6,022 nucleotides of DNA from CAYLHS01 sp964594235 (GTDB taxonomy: Bacteria; Actinomycetota; Acidimicrobiia; Spongiisociales; UBA4744). The position numbers were made by a program, and so were the translations under genes. Under the pieces are notes generated by a model, which saw only the letters and a list, made by a program, of their open reading frames with translations, was not told where the DNA came from and ran no database searches. The stretch lies in assembly GCA_964594235.1 (NCBI GenBank), contig CAZQMF010000069.1:1-6022 (forward strand), given 5' to 3'. Below are positions 1-6,022 of the stretch, one piece after another. The number at the start of each line of letters is the position of its first letter. Positions within the stretch are counted from its first letter, which is position 1.

Positions 1-52
1 CTGCGACCTACTGCTTAGGAGGCAGTTGCTCTCTCCCCTGAGCTACGCGGGC
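1..52 (-). tRNA. tRNA-Arg (anticodon CCT), 3' end beyond the window
   Basis: Read on the minus strand from base 52, the sequence folds as the first two thirds of a tRNA. The acceptor 5' strand GCCCGCG (52-46) is followed by TA, then the D-arm GCTC/GAGC around the loop AGGGGAGA, which contains the conserved GG pair. The anticodon stem is ACTGC/GCAGT (26-22 with 14-10) around the seven-base loop CTCCTAA. The anticodon is CCT (19-17), flanked by the expected T33 and A37, so it decodes the arginine codon AGG. A five-base variable loop AGGTC (9-5) and the first four bases of the T-stem, GCAG (4-1), follow. The T-loop, acceptor 3' strand and any encoded CCA lie outside the window and cannot be checked. 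It lies downstream of deoD on the same strand. I found no convincing promoter in front of it. Confidence 0.93.
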
Positions 53-230
53 GGGACCTACGTGGAAGTCTCCGTGAACCTTCCGGGGATCCTTCGGCGG
101 CCGAGTGTACCGGCTGATGAACGACGGCTAATGGCAGAAGACTCGGGCGCCGGCGTGCTGGTCGCCTGTTCTCGGTGCGCTCGGCACCGTCGAAGAGCGA
201 GCACCGGAGTCATCCACGCGTACCGGCCGT
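53..230. other. Intergenic stretch between deoD and tRNA-Arg
   Basis: These 178 bases lie between the deoD stop codon and the 5' end of the tRNA. Forward-strand reading frames crossing it (for example from base 26) begin inside the antisense of the tRNA and have no family resemblance, so I call no gene. On the minus strand a TACACT hexamer (109-104) could be a -10 element for the tRNA, but no acceptable -35 sits 16-18 bases upstream. An imperfect hairpin at 173-206 is listed separately. Confidence 0.6.
173..206 (-). terminator. Possible hairpin downstream of deoD, no T-run
   Basis: On the minus strand, CGGTGCTCG (206-198) can pair with CGAGCGCACCG (183-173), giving nine base pairs with a two-base bulge and a 14-base loop. 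It begins 25 bases after the deoD stop codon, a suitable position for a transcript 3' end. The bases that follow (AGAACAGGCGACC) contain no T-tract, so it does not meet the definition of an intrinsic terminator. It may only stabilise the mRNA 3' end or be a chance pairing in GC-rich DNA. Confidence 0.25.
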
Positions 231-944
231 CTATCCGATGTTCACGGCCACGTCCAGAGTCACGGCGATCATGTCGTCGAGTGACTTCTCGCGAGCTTCA
301 GGTGGCATGGCTTCATCCGAGTCGAGCACGTCACTGACGGTCAGGATTGACGCGGCACGTACGCCGTTCTCGGCGGCAACGGCGAACAGGCCGGCTGACT
401 CCATTTCGGCGGCGAGGATTCCCATGCGTCTGCAGAGTTCGAAGATCTCCGGCTGCGGGTGATAGAACTGATCGGACGTGAGCACGTTGCCGACCCTGAC
501 ATTCAATCCTCGACGCTCTGCGGCCTCCACCAGCGACCGGGTCAAACCGAAGTCGGGAATCGCTGCGAAGTCGTAGCCGCCAAACCGAACGCGGTTCACG
601 ATCGAGTCGGTCGATGCCCCGGCGGCGATCACGAGGTCTCCCACAGAGAGGTCCGGTTGAATGCCGCCGCAGCTACCGATGCGAATCAGAGTCGTCACGC
701 CGTATTCGCGGATCAGCTCCGTCGCGTAGATCAGCGCCGAAGGAACTCCCATCCCCGTACCCATCACCGAGACGCGTCGGCCTCGGTGGGTGCCCGTGTA
801 GCCATCCATGTTCCGCACTGCCGTGACGAGGAGAGCATCATCCAAGAATTCCTCGGCGACATGGCGGGCACGGAGTGGGTCGCCGGGCAGCAGGCAGACA
901 TCTGCGAAGTCGCCCGGTTCTGCAGACATGTGCGGTGTCACCAT
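231..944 (-). CDS. deoD: Purine-nucleoside phosphorylase, DeoD type
   Basis: This gene encodes a 237-residue cytoplasmic enzyme of the NP-I family. The family performs reversible phosphorolysis of purine ribo- and deoxyribonucleosides to free base and (deoxy)ribose-1-phosphate, for purine salvage; bacterial DeoD is a homohexamer. The protein aligns end to end with E. coli DeoD (239 residues). The N-terminus MVTPH keeps the family histidine (His5). The phosphate and sugar site is intact: Gly21 and Arg25 in LPGDPLRA, Arg44, and Arg88/Ser91 in RIGSCGG. Glu180-Met181-Glu182 forms the ribose-binding EME motif. Asp205 after Ser204, and Arg218, are the catalytic acid pair that favours purines over uridine. 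The ATG at 944 is chosen because it retains His5 and has AGGTGA three bases upstream; the next Met (residue 6) would lose the histidine. The stop is TAG. It starts 64 bases after the large signalling gene, so read-through is possible, but I see no functional link. Confidence 0.97.
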   Translation of the reverse strand: MVTPHMSAEPGDFADVCLLPGDPLRARHVAEEFLDDALLVTAVRNMDGYTGTHRGRRVSVMGTGMGVPSALIYATELIREYGVTTLIRIGSCGGIQPDLSVGDLVIAAGASTDSIVNRVRFGGYDFAAIPDFGLTRSLVEAAERRGLNVRVGNVLTSDQFYHPQPEIFELCRRMGILAAEMESAGLFAVAAENGVRAASILTVSDVLDSDEAMPPEAREKSLDDMIAVTLDVAVNIG

Positions 945-947
945 CAG

Positions 948-953
948 TCACCT
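948..953 (-). promoter_or_regulatory. Ribosome binding site of deoD
   Basis: The minus-strand sequence AGGTGA is separated by CTG from the ATG at 944-942. It matches the 3' part of the consensus TAAGGAGGTGA complementary to the 16S rRNA tail. It supports the start that keeps the conserved N-terminal histidine of DeoD. Confidence 0.75.
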
Positions 954-993
954 ACCCGTCTTCAGCCGAGTCTTTCTCCTGTCGAACCTACAC

Positions 994-1008
994 TGCCGGT
1001 CAGCGGCA
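994..1008 (-). terminator. Short hairpin directly after the large gene's stop
   Basis: Immediately after the TAG stop (1011-1009) the minus strand reads TGCCG-CTGAC-CGGCA, a perfect five-base-pair GC-rich stem with a five-base loop. It occupies the start of the 64-base gap before deoD. No T-run follows (GTGTAGGTTCG), so it is not a classic intrinsic terminator. It could be a weak attenuator, an mRNA 3' stabiliser or chance. Confidence 0.25.
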
Positions 1009-4000
1009 CTACGGCGTCTCAACCGGTTCGAACCTGAGCGTCCACACGGCCGTGTTCCCCCCCTGGTACTGGCGGTTCTCGTCGTACCAGTCACCTCCGG
1101 TGAGTATCGCTTCCCCGGTCTCGCTGTCGAATGTAACGTTGCCGGATCCAGACCCCAGCCAGTACCCAGGGTTCCGGTCAGTCCGGTAGAGGGTCCAGGT
1201 GTTGGCTTCGTAGTCGTATGCCCACAACTCCTCCGCGCCAAACATCTTCCAGGGGAGTGGTGGCCAGGACGTGTCCTCGCTCCCACCAAACAGGAAGGTG
1301 AGGTTCGCAGTCGGGTCGTACCACATCGCTGCGTACCCTCTGGCGGGTGGCGAGACGGCCGGTTTCATCTCGGTCCATGTGTTCGTATTGGTGTCGTATG
1401 CCCACGTGTCACCGAGCACCTCTCCTACACCGAAGCCGGTCGAGCCACCGAAGACGACGATCCGATCGGCGGCGCTGTCATACACGATGCCGTGATTGAC
1501 CCGGCCCGGTGGTGAGGTCGCCGGTGTACGGTCCACCCACGAGTTGGTGTCGGCGTCGTAGGCCCAGGTGTCGGGCAGACCCTGGTGCTTCCCGTTCTCG
1601 ATTCGGCCCCACTCGGCACCGCCGAACGAGACCAGCACATCGGACTCGGTGTCGTAGATCATGCCCTGCCCGTACCGGGTGACGAACGGCCCGTCGGGCG
1701 CGAGTTCCGTCCAACTGTCGTCGTGGACGTCGTAGGCGAGCGTTGCCCCGTCGTCGGTACGCGAGACCAGTATCCGGTCGAGCCCGCGGTGGTACGCGGC
1801 GGCACCGAGCGTCGGTTCCGCATTCCCCACCTCGGCGGCGATGTCCTCGGGAACCTCGAGTGCCGGTGTGCCCACTGTCCACGTCCCAGTTGCTCGATCG
1901 AACACAGAGGGCCCGGCGAGCGACATGACCACCAGCGTGTCGAATTGGGTGTCGTAGAGGAGAGGGTCTCCTTGGGGACTCGGGGCCTCGAATTGTTCCC
2001 ACGACCCTCCGGACGGCGCAGAGGCCCACGCGTCGTTTGAGATCCCGATCGGCCCCGCTGCCTCCGACTGGGCCGGAACGAGCCGCTCGATGGCGGGCGC
2101 CGGCGGGCAGCCTTCCCCGATGTAGGCCCGGCACTCGGCGTCGGTCAGGTCACGCGTCACGCGGCCGCGAGCCATGTCGAGGAGATCGTCGATGTCGAGC
2201 GCCCACACTCGCAGCTCACCGTCGCTGCTCAGCGACGCGAGGCGGGTGCCGTCGGGGCTGAAGGCAACCGACGCCAAGCTGTCGGATTGGGCGGGCAGTA
2301 CCAGGGTCTCCTCGGCCGTTGTCGCGTCCCACAGGCGGACCGTCCCGTCTCCCTCGGCGGTGGCGATTCGGGTGCCATCCGGTGAGAAGGCGGCGGCGAT
2401 CCCGTTGGCGGAGGGACCGTGGAGACTGCCCAACTCGCGCCCGGTGAATGGCTCGTATATGATCGGACGGGCTATGCCTGTGGTGACGAGCATGCGGCCG
2501 TCGGGGCTGAATGCCACGTCGCCAACGCCGTCCGACGGGAAGTGGTATTGAGCCATGATCAGCTCGCCTGACTCGAGATTCCACACCATGACGGAACCGA
2601 ACTCGTCGGTCTGGGGAAGGAAGCCCTGGGTTGCGAGCATGCTTCCGTCGGGGCTGAACGTGACGCTTCCGTAGATGGCGTCAAACCCATGAGTCGGGGC
2701 CGAAGGTTCCATTTGGGCCGGGGGGCGTTGCTCGTCGAGAACCACCCTCCACGTGCTGGTGTTCCATACACGGACGAACGGGCCTGCAGCCATGGCGAGT
2801 CGTGTGCCGTCCGGACTGAATGCCAGGTCGTGCGGGTCCGCATCGGGGTCGGGAGGCATGAGTTCTCGAAGCAGCTCACCGGTAATCGCGTCCTCGATGA
2901 CACACCATCCTTCATCGGCGCCGGTAATACCGGCGAGCGCAATGAGCGTGCCATTAGGGGAGAGGACCCCTGCCGTTGCCGTCTCGCCGGCGACCGGCGG
3001 CGCGTACCGGTCCAGCTCTTCACCGCTGGTTGCGTCCCACAGAGATGCCCCCGAGTCCGTGTTTGTTGCCAGCACGCTCGTGCCGTCGGGAGTGAACGAC
3101 ACGGCAGAGGCCCCTGCCACGGTGGTCATCCACTCGTGACTGCCGGCCGCGCTGACGTCCCACAGTCTCACCTCCCAGGTTCTCGGCCAGTCGACCACGA
3201 CGTCGGCCGGCCACTCCTGCGAGCCGCTGATCGTCGCGACATACCGTCCGTCGGGTGAGAACTGGACTTTCCAGAGGGGCCCGACGTGGCCGGGAAGCGT
3301 CGACACGATGTGTGCTCCCGACTCATCCCGTTCCCACAGGTAGGCGAGGCCTTCACGACCACCCGTGGCGAGGTACCTCCCGTCGGGACTCACGTCGATC
3401 GACAATACCGGGCCCGTGTGTCTGCGGAGCGTGCCGGTGACCTCGCCCGTGTCGAGATCGAGGAGCCGAACGAGGTTCCCGTCGCCGACTGCGACCAGGT
3501 GTTGATCGATGAAAGCAACCGGTCGACCCTGGCTATCGAATCCCTCCGGGATGTCCGATCGTTCTCCGGTCGCCACATCCCACCGGATGGCTCCCGTCAT
3601 CAGGACGGATCCTTCGTCGCCGAGCGCGACGCCCCCGGGGCATTCGCCCTGCTCACAGTCGAGCGTGAATTCGGCGATCTGAGTTCGCGTCGTCAGATCC
3701 CACACACGGGCCGAACCATCGTAGGGGCTGATCGACGCGAGGAGTGTTCCGTTTCTGGCCGTGTCGAGATCGGTGATCCAATCGGTGTGCCCGTCGAGCG
3801 TGAAAAGCTCCTCCATCGACTCGCGGTCCCGGACTGTGATGTTCCCCCCGAAGCCGGCGACGACGAGCCACTCGTCGTCGGGTCCCGCCACCGAGACGGC
3901 AGCGGTGTCGAATGGCAGCATCTCTTCGAGCTCGCCGCTGGTCTCGTCCTCGATCTCGGATTGGAGGAACCCACCAACATAGATCTCGTTGCTGTCGGGT

Positions 4001-6022
4001 GAGAAGGCCAGATCCCGCGTGTAGAGGTCGGCGGGTGCCACCGATACGAGGCGGTCGGCCGATACCGCATCGTGGAGGGCCTCTTCGGCCTCGCGGATGA
4101 TCGTGCCGTCGGCATCTCTGGTGACTTCGACTGCCGAGGTGGCGAGGAGGAGGCTGAGATTGGGATCGGTGTCGATCGCGTCGACCGCGGCCGCGGCGAG
4201 ACCTCGGGCCTTGGCGATCCGCTCTTGCCTGGTGGCCTCTGCCGCTCCGGTCTGGGCGAGTTGCTCGTTATCGAGCGCCTTTGCCGTCTGCTGTTTGGCA
4301 AGGTCGGTCTGCTGTTGCGCAAGATCGGTCTGCTGCGCGGCGATCGCCGCCTGCTCATCGGCCGCGCGCGCCTTCTCGTTTGCCTCGTTCCGCTGGGCCA
4401 GAGCGACGATCCCGAACGAAGACGCGGCGAGAGCGAGAACGAGAAGACCGCTGGCTACCAGTCGGCGGCGACGGCGACGACGGTGAGACGAGGCGGCTTC
4501 CTGGCGGGAACTCGCCTCCAGGAACTCGCGTTCGGTATCGGTGAACGCGAGGTCGGTTTCCTCCGCGAACGTCTCGAACTGGCGGAGGCGTCCACCTTGA
4601 AGCAGGTACGCGTCGTTCCTTGTCGAGTCTTCCCACTCTTGGTGTGCTTGCTGGAGTCGCCGCTGAAGGAGCAGATGCTCCCGTCGATTGGCGACCCACT
4701 CGCGGAGCCGATCCCACCGCTCGAGCAATGCCTCGTGTGCAACTTCCACGGTTGGAGTGCGCGTCTGGGGGTCACGGTCGAAGGTGAGCAGCCGGGCCGA
4801 ACCGAACTGGTCCAGTACCTCTGCGACGGTTGCCTGTTCGATGCCGAGCTGCGACAGCTCCGGGACGGGGACCCGGCGGCGCGTGTTCTGTCCGCCCTCA
4901 TCGACGTTGACCAGTCGGAGAAAGATCTGGCGCGCCGCGATCCGTGTCGGTTCGTCGAAGGCCAGGTAGAGCTGCTCGGGCCACTGTCCGAGCGCGCCGG
5001 TGACCCCGCCCGTTCGCTGATATGCCTCGACGGTGAGGCGCCGTCCGGACCGCTGCTCGAACAGTTGGGTGAGGGCGTACTCCATGAGGGGCAGGCCACC
5101 GGGCTGTTCGGACACGTCACGCACGATGATGCCGGTCAGGTCCGGTTCGAGCTCGAGGCCGACGTGCTCTGCAGGACGGGTGATTGCCTTGGCCAGTTCT
5201 TCCGGTTTCGGCGGCGTGATCGATACGACGGCGCCGCGCAGCAGATCCCCAAACGGCTGGTATTCGAGTGGCAGCCCGAAGAAATCCGCTCGCATGGTCA
5301 CCACGATCCTGACCCCGGCCTTTGGATCTGTAGCGAGTGACGCGAGCGTGTCCATGAATCGTCGTCTCACGTCTACCTGTTCGCAGAGTGTGAACAGCTC
5401 CTCGAACTGGTCGATCACGATCAGGAGTTCGTCATCGGAAGGCAGCACACTGCGCACAGCACCTGCGACGGTGCCAGGATCGCCGAGCTGCTCTGAGAGA
5501 TTCCGCGGGTGTTGAACAGCCACACGGAGGAGTGCGTCGGTGAGTTCACTGAAGGGATCTGTGCCCGGGTACATGTCGGTCGTCAGCCAGGTTTGCGAGC
5601 CGGGCCCCTGTCCTGTCCGGAGCGCGGGGAGCAGACCGGCCCGAACGAGGCTCGACTTCCCCGAACCGGACGGCCCCACGACCCCGACCAGCCTGTTGTC
5701 GACGACTGCAGCAACGAGGTCATCGACCTCGGACTGCCTGCCAAAGAAGTCCGGGGCGTCGGCCTCTCCGAATGCGCGCAGGCCCTTGTAGGGGTTGCGA
5801 AGCTCCGCCGTCGGTTCCGCTTGTGCGCGTCCTGCGGCCGCTCGGAGAAGCTCGAGGAACTCGTCCACATCGTGAAAGCGTTGCTCAGGGTGTGAGGCGG
5901 TGGCTTTGGCCAGCACGTCGTCGATCTCGACAGGGAGATCAGAGCGCAAGCCATGCACGCTCGGCAACGGTCCGCCGGGTGGGTCGGTGCCTGTAAGAAG
6001 CCGGAACACCAGCGTGCCAAGC
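1009..6022 (-). CDS. Kinase-nSTAND1-TM-WD40-kelch signalling protein, 5' truncated
   Basis: The frame is open from the window edge (first full codon 6021-6019) to TAG at 1011-1009. Residues are numbered here from the codon at 6009, a GTG that is internal and not the start. The visible N-terminus (LGTLVFRLLTG, then LP..IDDVLAKATASHPEQRF) matches kinase subdomains IX-XI; the catalytic loop and DFG motif lie outside the window. Residues 72-460 form an nSTAND1 NTPase: entry motif NPYKGLRAF, Walker A GPSGSGKSS (112-120), Walker B LLIVIDQFEELF (195-206), sensor-like VVTMRADFF (236-244), GGLPLMEYAL (304-313) and AHEALLERW (424-432). Seven arginines (510-516) precede one hydrophobic segment (517-538). 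Then come a helical stalk (540-654), about 14 WD40 units (664-1271), a tail LTDAECRAYIGEGCP (1288-1302), and about six kelch units (1319-1662). Positive-inside topology puts the kinase and NTPase in the cytoplasm and the propellers outside. The likely role is ligand-dependent signalling. An NLR-like conflict role is an alternative without supporting context. The domain calls are firm; function is inferred. Confidence 0.92.
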   Translation of the reverse strand, partial: LGTLVFRLLTGTDPPGGPLPSVHGLRSDLPVEIDDVLAKATASHPEQRFHDVDEFLELLRAAAGRAQAEPTAELRNPYKGLRAFGEADAPDFFGRQSEVDDLVAAVVDNRLVGVVGPSGSGKSSLVRAGLLPALRTGQGPGSQTWLTTDMYPGTDPFSELTDALLRVAVQHPRNLSEQLGDPGTVAGAVRSVLPSDDELLIVIDQFEELFTLCEQVDVRRRFMDTLASLATDPKAGVRIVVTMRADFFGLPLEYQPFGDLLRGAVVSITPPKPEELAKAITRPAEHVGLELEPDLTGIIVRDVSEQPGGLPLMEYALTQLFEQRSGRRLTVEAYQRTGGVTGALGQWPEQLYLAFDEPTRIAARQIFLRLVNVDEGGQNTRRRVPVPELSQLGIEQATVAEVLDQFGSARLLTFDRDPQTRTPTVEVAHEALLERWDRLREWVANRREHLLLQRRLQQAHQEWEDSTRNDAYLLQGGRLRQFETFAEETDLAFTDTEREFLEASSRQEAASSHRRRRRRRLVASGLLVLALAASSFGIVALAQRNEANEKARAADEQAAIAAQQTDLAQQQTDLAKQQTAKALDNEQLAQTGAAEATRQERIAKARGLAAAAVDAIDTDPNLSLLLATSAVEVTRDADGTIIREAEEALHDAVSADRLVSVAPADLYTRDLAFSPDSNEIYVGGFLQSEIEDETSGELEEMLPFDTAAVSVAGPDDEWLVVAGFGGNITVRDRESMEELFTLDGHTDWITDLDTARNGTLLASISPYDGSARVWDLTTRTQIAEFTLDCEQGECPGGVALGDEGSVLMTGAIRWDVATGERSDIPEGFDSQGRPVAFIDQHLVAVGDGNLVRLLDLDTGEVTGTLRRHTGPVLSIDVSPDGRYLATGGREGLAYLWERDESGAHIVSTLPGHVGPLWKVQFSPDGRYVATISGSQEWPADVVVDWPRTWEVRLWDVSAAGSHEWMTTVAGASAVSFTPDGTSVLATNTDSGASLWDATSGEELDRYAPPVAGETATAGVLSPNGTLIALAGITGADEGWCVIEDAITGELLRELMPPDPDADPHDLAFSPDGTRLAMAAGPFVRVWNTSTWRVVLDEQRPPAQMEPSAPTHGFDAIYGSVTFSPDGSMLATQGFLPQTDEFGSVMVWNLESGELIMAQYHFPSDGVGDVAFSPDGRMLVTTGIARPIIYEPFTGRELGSLHGPSANGIAAAFSPDGTRIATAEGDGTVRLWDATTAEETLVLPAQSDSLASVAFSPDGTRLASLSSDGELRVWALDIDDLLDMARGRVTRDLTDAECRAYIGEGCPPAPAIERLVPAQSEAAGPIGISNDAWASAPSGGSWEQFEAPSPQGDPLLYDTQFDTLVVMSLAGPSVFDRATGTWTVGTPALEVPEDIAAEVGNAEPTLGAAAYHRGLDRILVSRTDDGATLAYDVHDDSWTELAPDGPFVTRYGQGMIYDTESDVLVSFGGAEWGRIENGKHQGLPDTWAYDADTNSWVDRTPATSPPGRVNHGIVYDSAADRIVVFGGSTGFGVGEVLGDTWAYDTNTNTWTEMKPAVSPPARGYAAMWYDPTANLTFLFGGSEDTSWPPLPWKMFGAEELWAYDYEANTWTLYRTDRNPGYWLGSGSGNVTFDSETGEAILTGGDWYDENRQYQGGNTAVWTLRFEPVETP
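1024..2055 (-). repeat. Kelch-like repeats at the C-terminus of the large protein
   Basis: Residues 1319-1662 contain about six units of the kelch pattern: a hydrophobic strand with YD (IYDTESDVLVSFGG, VYDSAADRIVVFGG, WYDPTANLTFLFGG), a variable loop, then W.YD...N.W (TWAYDADTNSW, TWAYDTNTNTW, LWAYDYEANTW). The three central units (1447-1610) are clear, with FGG at 1462-1464, 1520-1522 and 1574-1576. The two before them are degenerate, and the last ends in ILTGGD and VWTLRF. Six units would close a six-bladed propeller. The region has no cysteine and is rich in aromatic and acidic residues. Confidence 0.82.
2197..4020 (-). repeat. WD40-like repeat array, about 14 units
   Basis: Residues 664-1271 carry tandem units marked by FSPDG-type turns (near 669, 873, 917, 972, 1016, 1064, 1118, 1167, 1208, 1250) and closing W-D or W-N pairs (770, 810, 950, 991, 1082, 1143, 1227). 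Approximate units start at 664, 703, 740, 791, 827, 864, 907, 966, 1010, 1058, 1112, 1160, 1202 and 1243. Fourteen would fit two seven-bladed propellers, but the boundaries of the first five are uncertain because their SPDG turns are degenerate. At DNA level the repeated turn appears on the plus strand as gtcggggctgaa or close variants (2251, 2377 and others), so the array is also an imperfect DNA repeat with a period of about 120-165 bases. Confidence 0.85.
4273..4335 (-). repeat. Threefold 21-base repeat encoding a heptad stalk
   Basis: Residues 559-579 read QQTDLAQ, QQTDLAK, QQTAKAL: three tandem seven-residue units. At DNA level the plus strand shows caaggtcggtctgctg (4299-4314) and caagatcggtctgctg (4320-4335), exactly 21 bases apart with one mismatch, and a decayed third copy at 4278-4293. 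The seven-residue period with leucine and alanine at fixed positions fits a helical coiled-coil stalk just after the membrane segment. Length change by slippage in whole heptads would keep the frame. Confidence 0.75.
4396..4461 (-). other. Transmembrane segment of the large protein
   Basis: Residues 517-538 (LVASGLLVLALAASSFGIVALA) are a continuous hydrophobic stretch of membrane-spanning length. They are preceded by His and seven Arg (509-516) and followed by QRNEANEKAR. The strong positive charge on the N-terminal side predicts that side to be cytoplasmic. I see no other hydrophobic stretch of this kind in the visible protein, so it is probably a single-pass protein. Confidence 0.85.

Noticed and set aside
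104..133. A promoter for the tRNA with -10 TACACT (109-104, minus strand).
   Set aside because: The hexamers 16-18 bases upstream do not resemble TTGACA, and a single six-base match is expected by chance.
1..230. The tRNA-Arg gene as an integration site marking a genomic island.
   Set aside because: No integrase, no direct repeat of the tRNA 3' end and no mobile gene is visible. The tRNA 3' end, where an attachment site would lie, is outside the window.
459..1037. A 192-codon plus-strand frame opposite deoD (and a 235-codon one at 808-1515).
   Set aside because: Both overlap clear minus-strand genes. Their translations are Arg/His/Pro-rich and have no family features.
3286..4002. A 238-codon plus-strand frame opposite the WD40 region.
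   Set aside because: It is a shadow of the repeat-coding strand, with no recognisable family and no convincing ribosome binding site.
4072..5340. A 422-codon open frame on the plus strand, opposite the nSTAND and stalk coding region.
   Set aside because: It lies wholly antisense to a coding region with clear domain motifs. The translation is Leu/Arg/Gly-rich low-complexity sequence with no motif I recognise, as expected for an antisense frame in GC-rich DNA.
6007..6009. GTG as the translation start of the large protein.
   Set aside because: The frame remains open upstream to the window edge, and the residues before it (LGTL) continue the kinase subdomain IX pattern LGTLVFRLLTG, so the real start lies outside the window.
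1009..6022. The large STAND protein as part of an anti-phage defence island.
   Set aside because: The visible neighbours are a housekeeping salvage enzyme and a tRNA. No nuclease, methylase or other defence gene is present, and the predicted membrane topology fits a receptor better than a soluble Avs-type sensor.

Overview
This GC-rich window carries three genes, all on the minus strand. In transcription order they are a very large 5'-truncated signalling gene (1009-6022), a purine-nucleoside phosphorylase gene deoD (231-944), and the 5' part of a tRNA-Arg(CCT) gene (1-52) whose 3' end is cut off by the window edge. The base composition, the long proteins rich in Arg, Asp and Glu, and the combination of a Ser/Thr-kinase remnant with an nSTAND1 NTPase and WD40 repeats suggest a high-GC actinobacterium (Actinomycetota, perhaps Acidimicrobiia). 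That placement is inference; no rRNA or other marker gene is present.

Region 1009-6022 is one uninterrupted reading frame of at least 1,670 codons with no true start in the window. In protein order it encodes: the last part of a Hanks-type kinase C-lobe; an nSTAND1 P-loop NTPase; a run of seven arginines followed by one membrane segment; an Ala/Gln-rich helical stalk with a threefold heptad repeat; about 14 WD40-like units (enough for two seven-bladed propellers); a short Cys-containing closing tail; and about six kelch-like units to the C-terminus. By the positive-inside rule the kinase and NTPase are cytoplasmic and all the propellers are outside the membrane. The protein therefore looks like a membrane sensor/signal transducer with an extracytoplasmic double or triple propeller. 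Its ligand and kinase substrates cannot be read from the sequence.

Region 945-1008 is a 64-base gap with a short hairpin just after the large gene's stop codon and a good ribosome binding site for deoD. DeoD is a full-length nucleoside-salvage enzyme with every known active-site residue in place. Nothing links it functionally to the large gene beyond orientation and proximity.

Region 53-230 (178 bases) separates deoD from the tRNA. It contains an imperfect hairpin without a T-run and no gene I can support. I see no insertion sequence, CRISPR array, integrase or phage gene. The most interesting item is the multidomain protein, particularly the kelch module added after what looks like the normal end of a kinase-nSTAND-WD40 protein.
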